DNA of 45,618 nt from Methanomicrobia archaeon DTU008 (GCA_001512965.1 LFRW01000029.1:1-45618); one strand, 5' to 3'; shown: positions 15,734-23,913, counted from the first letter of the stretch. Numbers and translations are program-made. The notes: generated by a model not told the origin, from the letters alone.

Positions 15734-17287
15734 TCAGGTATACTCGTCCCCCTTGGTCTTCCTCCATTCCTCCAGGGGGACGGAGAACTTCTTCTCTATC
15801 TCCGTGCGGTACGTGGGACCGCCGTTGTAGGCGCAGAAGGGAATGATCCTCCCATCCGGAACGACATAGTGGATGGCGCAGCGCTTGACCCTCTCGATGT
15901 CATAGTTGTAGTCGTCCTGGAAGTGCATTGAGCTGATGAGCATCATGTTCCAGGAGAACTTCGCCAGACCGTCCTTGGTCTTGTTGTTGACCACGTTGCC
16001 CAATGTCTCTATGAACTGGTTGACGGTGAGGCCGTCGGGGATCTTGCTCTCGTCCATGCGGTCCTTAAGGATCTTCCGGGCCTTCAGAAGGGACAGCTTG
16101 GGGAAGGTGGATGACGACGTCTTCTTGGCCAGATCGTATATGTCGGACATCAGGCCGTCCACGTCGACGAACTGGGTGAGGGGCACGACATCCTCCTTTT
16201 CATTGATGAACCAGTAGGTCGCCATGCCGCAGTGGGGGTGGGTGGTGAACGCCACCTTGTACTGGTGCAGGATGGTGGAGGCGTAGGCGGAGATGGGCAC
16301 CACGGACGGTACGGGGAACCAATCCTCCTTGCTCGCATATCCCGTCTGCTTCCCCACGTCCTCGATGAGGTCAGGTATGGTGTACCTCCCTTCCTCCCTC
16401 TCCTTCTGATCTATGCGTCCGGTGAAAGCGACCGGCTGGAAGTTCACTCCCCTGACCACGTCGCGGTTCTTGACGGCGAACTTGACGATCTCGCCGACCT
16501 GGTGGTCGTTCAATCCCCTGACGATGGTCGGGACCAGCACGATGGAGGGCCGCTTCTCGGTAAGCTTCCTGACGTTCTCGATGGCCTTCATCTTGACGTC
16601 GAGCAGCTTCCTGCCGCGGGTCTTCATGTATATGTCATCGGTCATCCCGTCGAACTGCAAGTATATCGTGTTGAGACCAGCCTCGGCGCAATTCCTGGCG
16701 AAATCTGGGTCCTCGGCCAGCTTGATGCCGTTGGTGGCGGCCTGTATCTGGGCGAAGCCGAGCTCCTTGGCCTTCCGGATGACGTCGAAGAAGCGGGGGT
16801 AGATCGTCGGCTCCCCTCCAGAGAACTGGATGGCAGGGGTGGGCACGGGGCGCTCCTCCCTCAGCTTCTCCATCATGAACACGACCTCGTCATAGGTCGG
16901 TTCATACACGTAGCCGGCCTGGTTCGCGTTGGCGAAGCAGATCGGGCAGCGCAGGTTGCAACGGTTGGTCAGGTCGAGGTTTGCCAGGGATGTGTGGGAG
17001 GTGTGCAGGTTGCACAGTCCGCAATTGTCCGGGCATGTCTTGGCGTCCTTGATGAGGGGATTGCTCACCCCTATGCCATCATACGCGTACTTCTCGGCCT
17101 TGAGGAACAGTTCGACGTCAGACCAGTATATGTCAGTGATGCTGCCGTGCTCTGGACAATCCTTGTCCATCAACACCTTGCCGTCCTTCTCGTATATCCG
17201 AGCAGGCACGACCTTCTTGCATTCGGGGCAGAGGGACTGCGTGTCCTTGGGCAGCCCCTTTTGGAGAACACTATCCTTAGCTATCAT
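15734..17287 (-). CDS. tes: radical-SAM tetraether lipid synthase (Tes)
   Basis: This 517-residue protein matches the Tes/MJ0619 family, which joins two diether lipids tail to tail to make membrane-spanning tetraethers. A rubredoxin-like iron site is suggested by CPEC (Cys20, Cys23) and CPEHG (Cys44). CPDNCGLC (Cys85, Cys89, Cys92) should hold an auxiliary cluster. The radical-SAM cluster motif is C110-NLR-C114-PI-C117, followed by FSGGEP (155-160). Further cysteines (HPHC, KRC, IPFC) near the C-terminus could bind a third cluster. It heads an operon with ferredoxin and ggr, the gene order also known for the MA_1486-MA_1484 genes of Methanosarcina acetivorans. Other radical-SAM functions cannot be excluded by sequence alone, but lipid context and metal sites agree. 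Confidence 0.87.
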   Translation of the reverse strand: MIAKDSVLQKGLPKDTQSLCPECKKVVPARIYEKDGKVLMDKDCPEHGSITDIYWSDVELFLKAEKYAYDGIGVSNPLIKDAKTCPDNCGLCNLHTSHTSLANLDLTNRCNLRCPICFANANQAGYVYEPTYDEVVFMMEKLREERPVPTPAIQFSGGEPTIYPRFFDVIRKAKELGFAQIQAATNGIKLAEDPDFARNCAEAGLNTIYLQFDGMTDDIYMKTRGRKLLDVKMKAIENVRKLTEKRPSIVLVPTIVRGLNDHQVGEIVKFAVKNRDVVRGVNFQPVAFTGRIDQKEREEGRYTIPDLIEDVGKQTGYASKEDWFPVPSVVPISAYASTILHQYKVAFTTHPHCGMATYWFINEKEDVVPLTQFVDVDGLMSDIYDLAKKTSSSTFPKLSLLKARKILKDRMDESKIPDGLTVNQFIETLGNVVNNKTKDGLAKFSWNMMLISSMHFQDDYNYDIERVKRCAIHYVVPDGRIIPFCAYNGGPTYRTEIEKKFSVPLEEWRKTKGDEYT

Positions 17288-17321
17288 GAAGAGCCATCCC
17301 TTTGAAGGCGGTACAGTGTGG

Positions 17322-17334
17322 AATAATTTAATAC
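17322..17334. promoter_or_regulatory. AT-rich box shared by the divergent tes and trmB promoters
   Basis: ATAATTTAATACT sits 35 bases before the tes start (minus strand, read as GTATTAAATTAT) and about 32-44 bases before the regulator start (plus strand, read as TAATTTAATA). The intergenic space is only 78 bases and has no second AT-rich box of this quality, so the two promoters must overlap. Confidence 0.55.
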
Positions 17335-17336
17335 TA

Positions 17337-17357
17337 TTGTAGCTTATTTAGCTACAA
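17337..17357. promoter_or_regulatory. inverted repeat, likely operator of the TrmB-type regulator
   Basis: TTGTAGCT-N5-AGCTACAA is a perfect 8-bp inverted repeat with a 5-base spacer, the size expected for a dimeric winged-helix protein. On the regulator side it lies between the AT-rich box and the start codon, where binding would block transcription (autorepression). On the tes side it lies upstream of the box, where binding could activate. That TrmB itself binds here is inferred from position. Confidence 0.65.
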
Positions 17358-17365
17358 GGTATGCC

Positions 17366-18124
17366 ATGGAAGTCGTCGACCTCTTGATGCTGGATGAAGC
17401 CGAGATCAAAGTTGAGAAGGAGGAAATTCTGTCTCTTTTGAAGCGCATCGGGTTCACGGATTACGAGTCCCGTGCATACCTTGCCCTGGTGATGCGTTCC
17501 CATGGAACGGCGGAGGACGTTGCGGACGTCGCCGACATACCGCGCACCTCGGCATACAAGGTTCTGGAGTCCCTCCGCCGCCGGAACATGATCATATTGC
17601 AGGAAGGGCGCCCCGCCGTGTATTATCCGGTGCCTCCGAGGGAGCTGAGGGACAGGATGATGGCCGAGATGGACAGGGCGATGCACAAGCTCGAGCGGCT
17701 GGAGGGCATTCTCTCCGAGAGGGGCGTCCCACAGCTGGTGTACACCATCGTGGGGAAGGAGCGCATTCTTTCCAAGATAGGCACCATGATCGATACGGCA
17801 AAGAGCTCCCTCCTCATCTCGGGCCCTTCGCTCCGAGACATTCTCCAGGACAGTTCTGGGCGGATCTCCAATGCTGTCAAGAGAGGGGTAGTGGTCAAGA
17901 TAGTCGCCGAGCCGAACGTCAAGGTCCCCGACAACGTCGAGGTGCTGAGGAAGCAGGACATGGTGGCCATCGATGTCATCGTGGACAGCGAGCAGGCCCT
18001 CCTCTCATCTCCGGACCTCAGCATCTGCGGCTATACCGACAACGCCTTCCTGGTGGCGCACTTCGAGTACTTCCTGCTGCAGCCGAACAACGTCCTCTCG
18101 GATCCCGCATCGAACGCGAGATGA
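17366..18124 (+). CDS. TrmB-family transcriptional regulator
   Basis: This 252-residue protein has an N-terminal winged helix of the TrmB type (about 20-90: LLKRIGFTDYESRAYLAL, then the recognition part IPRTSAYKVLESLRRRNMI and the wing GRPAVYYPVPP). A helical linker follows (about 95-115). The C-terminal sensor part (about 120-245) has the phospholipase-D-like fold of TrmB effector domains, lacks the maltose-binding residues I would expect, and may sense another ligand. It is divergent from tes, with 78 bases between the two starts and a perfect inverted repeat among them, so it probably controls the lipid operon and itself. Control of the downstream mtaCB genes is also possible. Confidence 0.8.
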   Translation: MEVVDLLMLDEAEIKVEKEEILSLLKRIGFTDYESRAYLALVMRSHGTAEDVADVADIPRTSAYKVLESLRRRNMIILQEGRPAVYYPVPPRELRDRMMAEMDRAMHKLERLEGILSERGVPQLVYTIVGKERILSKIGTMIDTAKSSLLISGPSLRDILQDSSGRISNAVKRGVVVKIVAEPNVKVPDNVEVLRKQDMVAIDVIVDSEQALLSSPDLSICGYTDNAFLVAHFEYFLLQPNNVLSDPASNAR

Positions 18125-18145
18125 GCGGGCCGGGTGCGACGTCGT

Positions 18146-18155
18146 CCCCCCCCCC
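18146..18155 (+). repeat. homopolymeric run of ten C
   Basis: Ten consecutive C residues lie 21 bases after the stop of the TrmB-type gene, in the 248-base gap before mtaC. No gene crosses it, so a length change would not shift a known reading frame. It could be a sequencing problem spot. Confidence 0.8.
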
Positions 18156-18372
18156 GCGAGCGTGGAACGAAGGTCAAGACATCGGGGGCCACGCATCGAT
18201 GGCGGTGTTCGGCCGTGGCGCGAGGCGACCGCCAAACCTAGGACTTCTCGTTTTTGTGGCGAAGAAGAGCTCTGCCCAAGAATCATCGGGTTATAGAATG
18301 AAATACCGTGACCTCCCAACGCCGGTGGGCGCCCATGCCAGAGACGGCGTGGACATGGAGGTGAAGTGAACG

Positions 18373-19167
18373 ATGGCAGATCTTGACAGCATAAATGTCG
18401 AGCCGTTCTTGAAGCGGTACGACATCGTCATGGAGAGCAAGGAGTCGCCTCAGGACATCGCATCAAGGATGTATCCCGCGGAGCCTGCTCTTAGGAAGGT
18501 CGCGGAGGACATCGTTTTCCTCAAGAACAAGAACATCGAGGCCGACGTACAGGCCGCCCTGTCGGAGTTCAGTCCGAACGAGGTCATAGACGGCGGGCTG
18601 CTGAGGGGCATAGAGATCGTGAGCGAGATCTACGACCGTGGGATCTACTACCTGCCCCATGTCATGGTCGCGGCCGACGGCTTCGACAAGGGGATTAAGG
18701 TGGCGGAGAAGGCCCTTGCCGGAGAGAGGCAGGTGAAGGGAACGGTCGTCATGCACGCCGCCGAGGGTGACCCGCATGATATTGGAAAGAACATCGCGGC
18801 CGTGCTGCTGAAGTCCAATGGGTACGGCGTCATCGACTTGGGCAGGGATGTGGCCGTCGACGATGTCGTGAAGACGGTTCTGGACAAGAGACCTGATGTG
18901 CTCACTGGCACCGCGCTCATGACCACCACCATGTCGGCCTTCCCCCGCGTCGCGGAGAAGCTGCAGGAGAACGGCATGGAGCTTCCGTTCATCTGCGCCG
19001 GCGGGGCGGTCAACCGGGGATACGTGGAGTCGTTCCCGATGGGGATCTATGCCGACAAGGCCGCTGAAGGCCCACGCCTGGTCGCCAAGTCCATGGAGGG
19101 ATGGGACTGGAGGAAGATCAGGGAGAACTGGGACAAGCTCATTAGAGGAGAGAAGGGCGAGGAGTGA
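18373..19167 (+). CDS. mtaC: methanol-specific corrinoid protein MtaC
   Basis: MtaC carries the methyl group of methanol on a cobamide between MtaB and the coenzyme M methyltransferase MtaA. The 264-residue protein has the helical cap domain (about 1-120) and the B12-binding Rossmann domain (about 123-245) with EGDPHDIGKN; His135 is the lower cobalt ligand, equivalent to His136 of Methanosarcina barkeri MtaC. A GGAGGTGAAGTGA element precedes ATG 18373. The 248-base gap upstream may hold a long leader, since a weak TATA-like box (TTATAG) lies at about 18291. The stop overlaps the first possible start of mtaB. No mtaA is in the window. Confidence 0.95.
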   Translation: MADLDSINVEPFLKRYDIVMESKESPQDIASRMYPAEPALRKVAEDIVFLKNKNIEADVQAALSEFSPNEVIDGGLLRGIEIVSEIYDRGIYYLPHVMVAADGFDKGIKVAEKALAGERQVKGTVVMHAAEGDPHDIGKNIAAVLLKSNGYGVIDLGRDVAVDDVVKTVLDKRPDVLTGTALMTTTMSAFPRVAEKLQENGMELPFICAGGAVNRGYVESFPMGIYADKAAEGPRLVAKSMEGWDWRKIRENWDKLIRGEKGEE

Positions 19168-19172
19168 TGAAC

Positions 19173-20576
19173 ATGGCCACCAAGAAGTTCAAGAAGATGG
19201 AATATGGCTCGGCGGACGAGATGGTGTTCGGGGAATCGAAATACCCACTGTCGTATGGACTTGGCCTAAAGGTAGGTTCCGGCGCCGTCATCCCGGAGAT
19301 CAACTTCGCCCCCCGCCCTGGCTCCGAGAAGACCGTGGAGAGCCTCAGGCGGGAATATGTCGACTACATAACCAAGGACGTTCTCGACCGCGCGGTGACG
19401 CTGGGCTTCTCGTCCGTGCAACTGGAGAACGAATGGATCTCCCAGATGGGATACAACTCGGAGACGCTTGCCAAGCCCATCGTGGCGGGCCAGAAGGAGA
19501 TGATGCGGAAGTACCACGACGAGTATGGCATAGCATGCGCCATCCGTCATACGATCGCGGACCAGAGGGAAGGCGATGGCGGGTTGAGACCAGGAATGGA
19601 CAGCAGGCACAACTATCCAGAGAAGTTGCTGGAATCGCTCGAGGTGGCATGCAAGAACGGCGCCGACGTCGTTTCGATCGAGTCCGTCGGAGGCAAGGAG
19701 ATCGCCGACTACGCCGTCGTCCGCCAGGACATCAAGGGCTGGCTGTTCGGCATCGGCTACCTCGGCAGCCTGGACATGGAATGGCTATGGACCCAGATGG
19801 TCGATGTGGCGAAGAGGAACAACGTCGTCCCCGGCGGTGACACCAACTGTGCGGGCGCCAACACCGCCATGTTCATGGCCGGCGGTTACCTGGACAAGGA
19901 CATCCCGCGTACCTTCTCCGCCGTTACCCGCGCGATCGCCGCAGCGAGGACGCTGGTGGCGATCGAATGCGGCGCCACCGGTCCCGACAAGGACTGCGGC
20001 TACGAGGGAGTGATAGTCAAGGCCATATCTGGACGGCCAAGCGCTCAAGAGGGCAAGGGCGCCCAATGCGCTCACGCCGACCTCATGGGCAACCTGATAG
20101 CTCAGGCATGCGACCTGTGGTCCAACGAGTCGGTGGAGTACCACCCCGAGTTCGGCGGGTCCTCCGTGCAGTGCTGGCTGGGAGTGATAGGATACGAGGC
20201 GGCCCTCATGACGGCCTCCAAGCAGATGAAGACGGACAAGATTCTGCGCGACACGTACGTGGTATCCGACCGCTTCCGTTCGCCGGAAGCCTTCATCCTG
20301 GCGTATGACAACGCGTACAAGATCGGCCAGGCCATCGTAGAACATGGAGAGAGCTATTACCTGCGCGCGAAGGCCGCCGGCCTGAAGGCCGCGGAACTGA
20401 TCCAGGAATCTAACGACAAGGGCAAGCTGAAGCTGACCAAGGAGGAGAAGGACGCCCTGAGCCGCGTATCCGCTGACCTCAGGTCGCTGCCTGACGACGA
20501 GGGCAAGTTCGTGGACTGGGCGCTCAAGGAGTACGCCAACGTCCCGGCCTTCAACCCGAAGAACTACGAGCTGTGA
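19173..20576 (+). CDS. mtaB: methanol:corrinoid methyltransferase MtaB
   Basis: MtaB is the zinc enzyme that activates methanol and methylates the cobalt of MtaC, the first step of methanol-fed methanogenesis. Zinc ligands Glu170, Cys226 and Cys275 correspond one to one, with a constant offset of six, to Glu164, Cys220 and Cys269 of the Methanosarcina barkeri enzyme. The 467-residue length is right for the family. Three in-frame ATGs lie within ten bases (19164, 19167, 19173); 19173 was chosen because GGAG lies 8 bases before it and the product then begins MATKKFKKM. It overlaps or abuts mtaC, so the two are one operon. No in-frame TAG is present. Confidence 0.96.
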   Translation: MATKKFKKMEYGSADEMVFGESKYPLSYGLGLKVGSGAVIPEINFAPRPGSEKTVESLRREYVDYITKDVLDRAVTLGFSSVQLENEWISQMGYNSETLAKPIVAGQKEMMRKYHDEYGIACAIRHTIADQREGDGGLRPGMDSRHNYPEKLLESLEVACKNGADVVSIESVGGKEIADYAVVRQDIKGWLFGIGYLGSLDMEWLWTQMVDVAKRNNVVPGGDTNCAGANTAMFMAGGYLDKDIPRTFSAVTRAIAAARTLVAIECGATGPDKDCGYEGVIVKAISGRPSAQEGKGAQCAHADLMGNLIAQACDLWSNESVEYHPEFGGSSVQCWLGVIGYEAALMTASKQMKTDKILRDTYVVSDRFRSPEAFILAYDNAYKIGQAIVEHGESYYLRAKAAGLKAAELIQESNDKGKLKLTKEEKDALSRVSADLRSLPDDEGKFVDWALKEYANVPAFNPKNYEL

Positions 20577-20608
20577 AGCGCCGCTCCCGCAAACCGCTTC
20601 CCATTTTT

Positions 20609-21877
20609 CTAACTTCGGTCGATGACCTCCTGCCCTTTCATGTAGGGACGCAGGACCTCGGGGACCGTGACCGTGCCATCCTTGTTCTGATAGTTCTCCA
20701 GGACGGCGACCATCGTTCTTGGAAGGGCCAGCCCGGAACCGTTCAGGGTGTGGACGAACTCGCTCTTGAGGTGAGGCTCGGGGCGGAACTTCACCCTGGC
20801 CCTTCTGGCCTGGAAGTCGGTGAAGCATGAGCACGAGGAGACCTCCAGCCACTGGTCGGCGCCGGGAGAGTGGGCCTCCAGGTCGTAGGTCTTGGCGCTG
20901 GCGAAGCCCATGTCGCCGGTGCACAGCAGCATGACGCGGTAAGGCAGTTCCAGTCCTTGCAGGATCGCCTCGGCATCGGAGCGGAGGACCTCCAGTTCCT
21001 GGAACGAGTTGTCCGGATGGACGAACTTGACCAGCTCCACCTTGTTGAACTGGTGCACCCGGATGATGCCCCTGGTATCAGCGCTTCTGCCGGCCTCCCG
21101 GCGGAACGAGGGCAGATATGCCGCGTACGATATCGGCAATTGCTCCCTCTCGAAGATCTCATCCTGATGCATGTTGGTGACCGGAACCTCGGCAGTGGGG
21201 TTCAGCCAGAGGTCGTCCCTTTCACACCAGTACATGTCATCCTTCATCTTGGGATATTGTCCAGTGCCGATGACAGCGCCGGTGTTGACGATGGCGGGGG
21301 TGAACACCTCCTTGTATCCCTGATCGTGGTGCACGTCCAGCATGTACTGTATCAGCGCCCTCTCCAGACGGGCCCCGTCCCCCTTGAGGATGTAGAACCC
21401 GCTGCCGGTGATCTTCGCCCCCCTCTCGAAGTCGATGATGTCGAGGTCCTCGCCGATCTCATAGTGCTTCTTCGGGGTGAAATCGAACTTGCGCACCTCC
21501 CCGTACGATGCGACGATCCGATTGCCTTCATAGTCGCAGCCGACGGGCACCGACCGGTCCGGGACGTTCGGTATGTTGAGAACGACCTCGTCCCTCTTCG
21601 CCTCCAGGTCGGCGATCGCGGCGTCGATCTGTTTTATCCTTTCCGCCACCGCCTTCATCTCGGATATGGCGTCCTTCTTCTCGTCACCCTTGAGCTTGGG
21701 GATCCGCTCCGACGCGACGTTCCTTTGATGCTTGAGGCGGTTGGACTCATCGATCAGGCGGCGCCATTCCTTGTCGATCGAGAGAAACTCGTCGAGCAGG
21801 TCTTCTGAGTAGTTGCGATTCCTAAGCATGGCGCGGATCAATTCTGGGTCGCGCCTGATCAGATCGACATCCAACAA
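20609..21877 (-). CDS. serS: seryl-tRNA synthetase
   Basis: This is the common bacterial-type class IIa enzyme, not the rare methanogen-type SerRS. The N-terminal coiled-coil arm that grips the long variable arm of tRNA-Ser spans about residues 25-110. Class II motif 2 is present as PSFRREAG and motif 3 as GSGLALPRTMVAVLEN near the C-terminus. The length of 422 residues is typical. A GGTTAATG box near 21893 may be its promoter, although rnp4 and yhbY lie 135 bases upstream on the same strand. It converges with mtaB with only 32 bases between, including a TTTTT tract. Confidence 0.96.
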   Translation of the reverse strand: MLDVDLIRRDPELIRAMLRNRNYSEDLLDEFLSIDKEWRRLIDESNRLKHQRNVASERIPKLKGDEKKDAISEMKAVAERIKQIDAAIADLEAKRDEVVLNIPNVPDRSVPVGCDYEGNRIVASYGEVRKFDFTPKKHYEIGEDLDIIDFERGAKITGSGFYILKGDGARLERALIQYMLDVHHDQGYKEVFTPAIVNTGAVIGTGQYPKMKDDMYWCERDDLWLNPTAEVPVTNMHQDEIFEREQLPISYAAYLPSFRREAGRSADTRGIIRVHQFNKVELVKFVHPDNSFQELEVLRSDAEAILQGLELPYRVMLLCTGDMGFASAKTYDLEAHSPGADQWLEVSSCSCFTDFQARRARVKFRPEPHLKSEFVHTLNGSGLALPRTMVAVLENYQNKDGTVTVPEVLRPYMKGQEVIDRS

Positions 21878-22012
21878 TGCCAGTCACCTGCACGCATTAA
21901 CCGCATCTTCCCACAAAAAGGCTTTGCATGCTATCGAGGCAGGTGAGAGCCGTGCCGCATGGAGAGGGGCGTCGCTGGGATGCGAGCCGTCGAACGAGGG
22001 GCGTGTCCCTTT

Positions 22013-22282
22013 TCAGCGCGCCGATCGCGGGTCGCACAGCAGTACGGTGAACCCCCTGACGTCGACCACGACGGTCCCCGAGCGCTCCGCCAGCTCCGAC
22101 CCGACCTCGTCCGTCGTCAGGTCGGCGTTGGGAAGCACCCTCACCTTCACCAGACGGGACCTCTTCACCTGAGCCCGGACCTCTTCCACCACTCCCTCGC
22201 TCAGGCCTTCCTTCCCGATGTGAACGGTGGGCTCAAGCTCGCTTCCCTTCGCTATCAGTTCCTTTCTCTTTCCCTTGTTCAT
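22013..22282 (-). CDS. YhbY/CRS1-type RNA-binding protein
   Basis: This 89-residue protein is a single CRM (CRS1-YhbY) domain: LIAKGSELEPTVHIGKEGLSEGVVEEV, then a basic KRSRLVKVRV strand and a C-terminal VVDVRGFTVLL strand. The family binds RNA, and bacterial YhbY associates with pre-50S ribosomes. In the archaeon a role in ribosome assembly is a family-based inference. The start at 22282 lies within the end of rnp4 (50-base overlap), so it is translated from the same message as the RNase P subunit. Confidence 0.88.
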   Translation of the reverse strand: MNKGKRKELIAKGSELEPTVHIGKEGLSEGVVEEVRAQVKRSRLVKVRVLPNADLTTDEVGSELAERSGTVVVDVRGFTVLLCDPRSAR

Positions 22283-22604
22283 CTCGCTCCCTCTTCTCTC
22301 TGAGGTATGGCACCCTTCGCACCGCCCCGCAGGACAGGCAATGCATGACCACGCGGTCGGAGCGCAGGCGGACCTGGCAGTTCGTTCCTGGATGCAACGG
22401 TGCCATGCATTCCTTGCAGTACGGGCGGTCCCTGGGCATGGGAGTGTTGGTGCGCATGCCGATCCTGCGGGCCAGGGTGACATAGCGTCGGCTCCGATCG
22501 ATGCGGCCTTCCCGGGCCTCGACGAGCGCGAGGTCGAACAATCGCCCCATGCGCTCCTGGGCGATCCTCCTCGCCTCCCGGTTGGATATGCGCTTCTTCG
22601 CCAT
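22233..22604 (-). CDS. rnp4: RNase P protein subunit Rnp4 (Rpp21 homologue)
   Basis: This is the archaeal Rpp21 subunit that helps RNase P trim the 5' leaders of tRNAs. The N-terminal helices (residues 5-50) are basic, and a zinc ribbon is formed by Cys63, Cys66, Cys89 and Cys92 (YCKEC...HCLSC), with the typical APLHPGTNCQVR between the pairs and VRRVPY after. The 123-residue length is normal. It is the first gene of an rnp4-yhbY pair with serS downstream, all concerned with translation and RNA. Confidence 0.92.
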   Translation of the reverse strand: MAKKRISNREARRIAQERMGRLFDLALVEAREGRIDRSRRYVTLARRIGMRTNTPMPRDRPYCKECMAPLHPGTNCQVRLRSDRVVMHCLSCGAVRRVPYLREKRERDEQGKEKGTDSEGKRA

Positions 22605-22662
22605 TTTGCCTACCAGTGCTGCGATGGCAGGAAGTGCAATCGGATGAAATAGGTTTGCATGT

Positions 22663-23016
22663 TCAGACGGTGATGAGGTCCTCTATCCCGATATCGTCAT
22701 AGGTGAACACGGTGACGGGGTACTCCCCCATGCTGAATATCAGTTCATTGACGTCATCAAGGACCGACGATGGGACGATGATCCCTACGTAGAACCCATC
22801 GTTCGCCGCCTCGATGTATTGCAGCAGGGCATCAGGACGGCTCCAGCTATCCTCGCTCTCAAGGAACTCGAAGCCTACCAGCTTGCCGCCGTCGGTCAGC
22901 GTGAGCAACGCCCAGTCGCCCTCCTCCATCGAACGGTCGATCTCCAGGCCTGGCCTGTTCTTGAGAAGCATCTCGATGCGCAGCTCGATCGCATCTTCCA
23001 GATCTATCTGAGCCAT
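22663..23016 (-). CDS. hypothetical protein, acidic
   Basis: I do not recognise this 117-residue acidic protein. It begins with a helix (DLEDAIELRIEMLLKNRPG) followed by alternating strands (WALLTLTDGGKLVGFEFL, FYVGIIVPSSVLDDV, PVTVFTYDDIGI), suggesting a small alpha/beta domain. There is no signal peptide or membrane segment. It lies 58 bases upstream of rnp4 on the same strand and 38 bases downstream of the CMD-family gene, so all of these may share a transcript. Confidence 0.55.
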   Translation of the reverse strand: MAQIDLEDAIELRIEMLLKNRPGLEIDRSMEEGDWALLTLTDGGKLVGFEFLESEDSWSRPDALLQYIEAANDGFYVGIIVPSSVLDDVNELIFSMGEYPVTVFTYDDIGIEDLITV

Positions 23017-23054
23017 CGCTCATTTCTCTGCTCTGCGAGTATAACAACGTTGCT

Positions 23055-23462
23055 TCATTCCAGCTCGGAAAGTTTGCGGAAAGCTATCGATTGACCCTTC
23101 GTCATGGCCATGAGGCACCCGACCATCACCGCCTCCACTATCTCCTCCTTGCTCGCCCCCACCTTGCGGGCCTGCGGGATGTGGACGTTGAGGCAATGCT
23201 CGCTTCCCAATGCCGCGCTGGCGGCCACGGATGCCAGCTCCATCTCCTTGAGGCTAAGGTGCCTTGGCTCAAGAAGGAGGCGCCCCGAGAGTTCGGTGTA
23301 GGGCAGGAACAGGTCGGGGTATTCGGACAGGAACTGGGCCAGGAACGGCTGGAATCCGTAGAATCCTTCCTGCTTGTGCAATCGCCTTTCGATCTCCTGA
23401 CGCATCTCCTCCGCTCCAACCATGGATGGAGTATCGGAATGGTGATAATTGGTCTTTCCCAT
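23055..23462 (-). CDS. carboxymuconolactone decarboxylase/AhpD-like protein
   Basis: This 135-residue helical protein matches the CMD/AhpD family: LSLKEMELASVAASAALGSEHCLNVHIPQARKVGASKEEIVEAV is the usual helix-turn pattern. Redox-active members have C-x-x-C before the H; here the first Cys is Ser (S-E-H-C), leaving one cysteine (Cys90) and His94. A disulfide-type peroxidase cycle therefore looks unlikely. The start at 23462 was chosen because the sequence further upstream in this frame has no family character. Its function is unknown. Confidence 0.75.
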   Translation of the reverse strand: MGKTNYHHSDTPSMVGAEEMRQEIERRLHKQEGFYGFQPFLAQFLSEYPDLFLPYTELSGRLLLEPRHLSLKEMELASVAASAALGSEHCLNVHIPQARKVGASKEEIVEAVMVGCLMAMTKGQSIAFRKLSELE

Positions 23463-23913
23463 ACGTTCGGGATGACGGAACGGCACGCCTCCGCATGCGG
23501 CATCTCTCATGATCCATGCATGATCTGCGTCGAGGTCCTGTCGGAAGGGACGGAGGTTCGTCGGGGATGACGATGGTGTACCATGCACCTCATGGCGAGA
23601 GGACGGTCCTTGCCCGTGCGACCGAATGCATAATATGGGAGGGGCACATCTCGGGAAATGCCCGCTCCGCCTCCGTGCGGTCCATCGAGACCGGTCGATC
23701 GGCGGTCGCAATGGTAATATCCATGTGGCGCCAAGCGGTTCTGGCGAGCATAGGGTCGACATGGCGGGGAACGCATCCTCGCCGGCGGGGTCTATGCTAT
23801 GAAAAAGGCCCCCGTCATGCCATCTGGCCATATGGTCGGCCTGACCAGAGCGCTTAAATACAAAAACACTAATGTAAGCAGACCTTCACATTTAATTCAA
23901 TAGGTGATTCAGC
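23463..23913. other. intergenic region upstream of rpl10e
   Basis: Apart from the rpl10e promoter near its right end, I see no gene in these 451 bases. Frames are open on both strands, but the translations are rich in Arg, Ser and Pro and look like GC-driven shadows. No tRNA, C/D-box or RNase P/SRP RNA core motif was found by eye. Confidence 0.4.
23853..23861 (+). promoter_or_regulatory. TATA box of rpl10e
   Basis: CTTAAATAC is a near-ideal archaeal TATA box, preceded by GCG, which may act as the BRE. It lies about 55 bases before the rpl10e start, allowing a leader of about 25-30 bases that contains the GGTGAT ribosome binding site. Confidence 0.65.

Noticed and set aside
16232-17305. Long plus-strand open frame antisense to tes
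   Set aside because: Shadow frame. The minus-strand frame has all radical-SAM and metal-site residues.
18121-18369. 82-codon frame overlapping the TrmB-type stop and ending before mtaC
   Set aside because: Its translation is Pro/Arg/Gly-rich without family character and crosses the C10 tract. Only the last 23 codons were kept as a possible leader ORF.
19173-20576. Possible in-frame pyrrolysine codon in the methyltransferase gene
   Set aside because: MtaB is the methanol enzyme, not a methylamine methyltransferase; its frame has no internal TAG and all zinc ligands are present.
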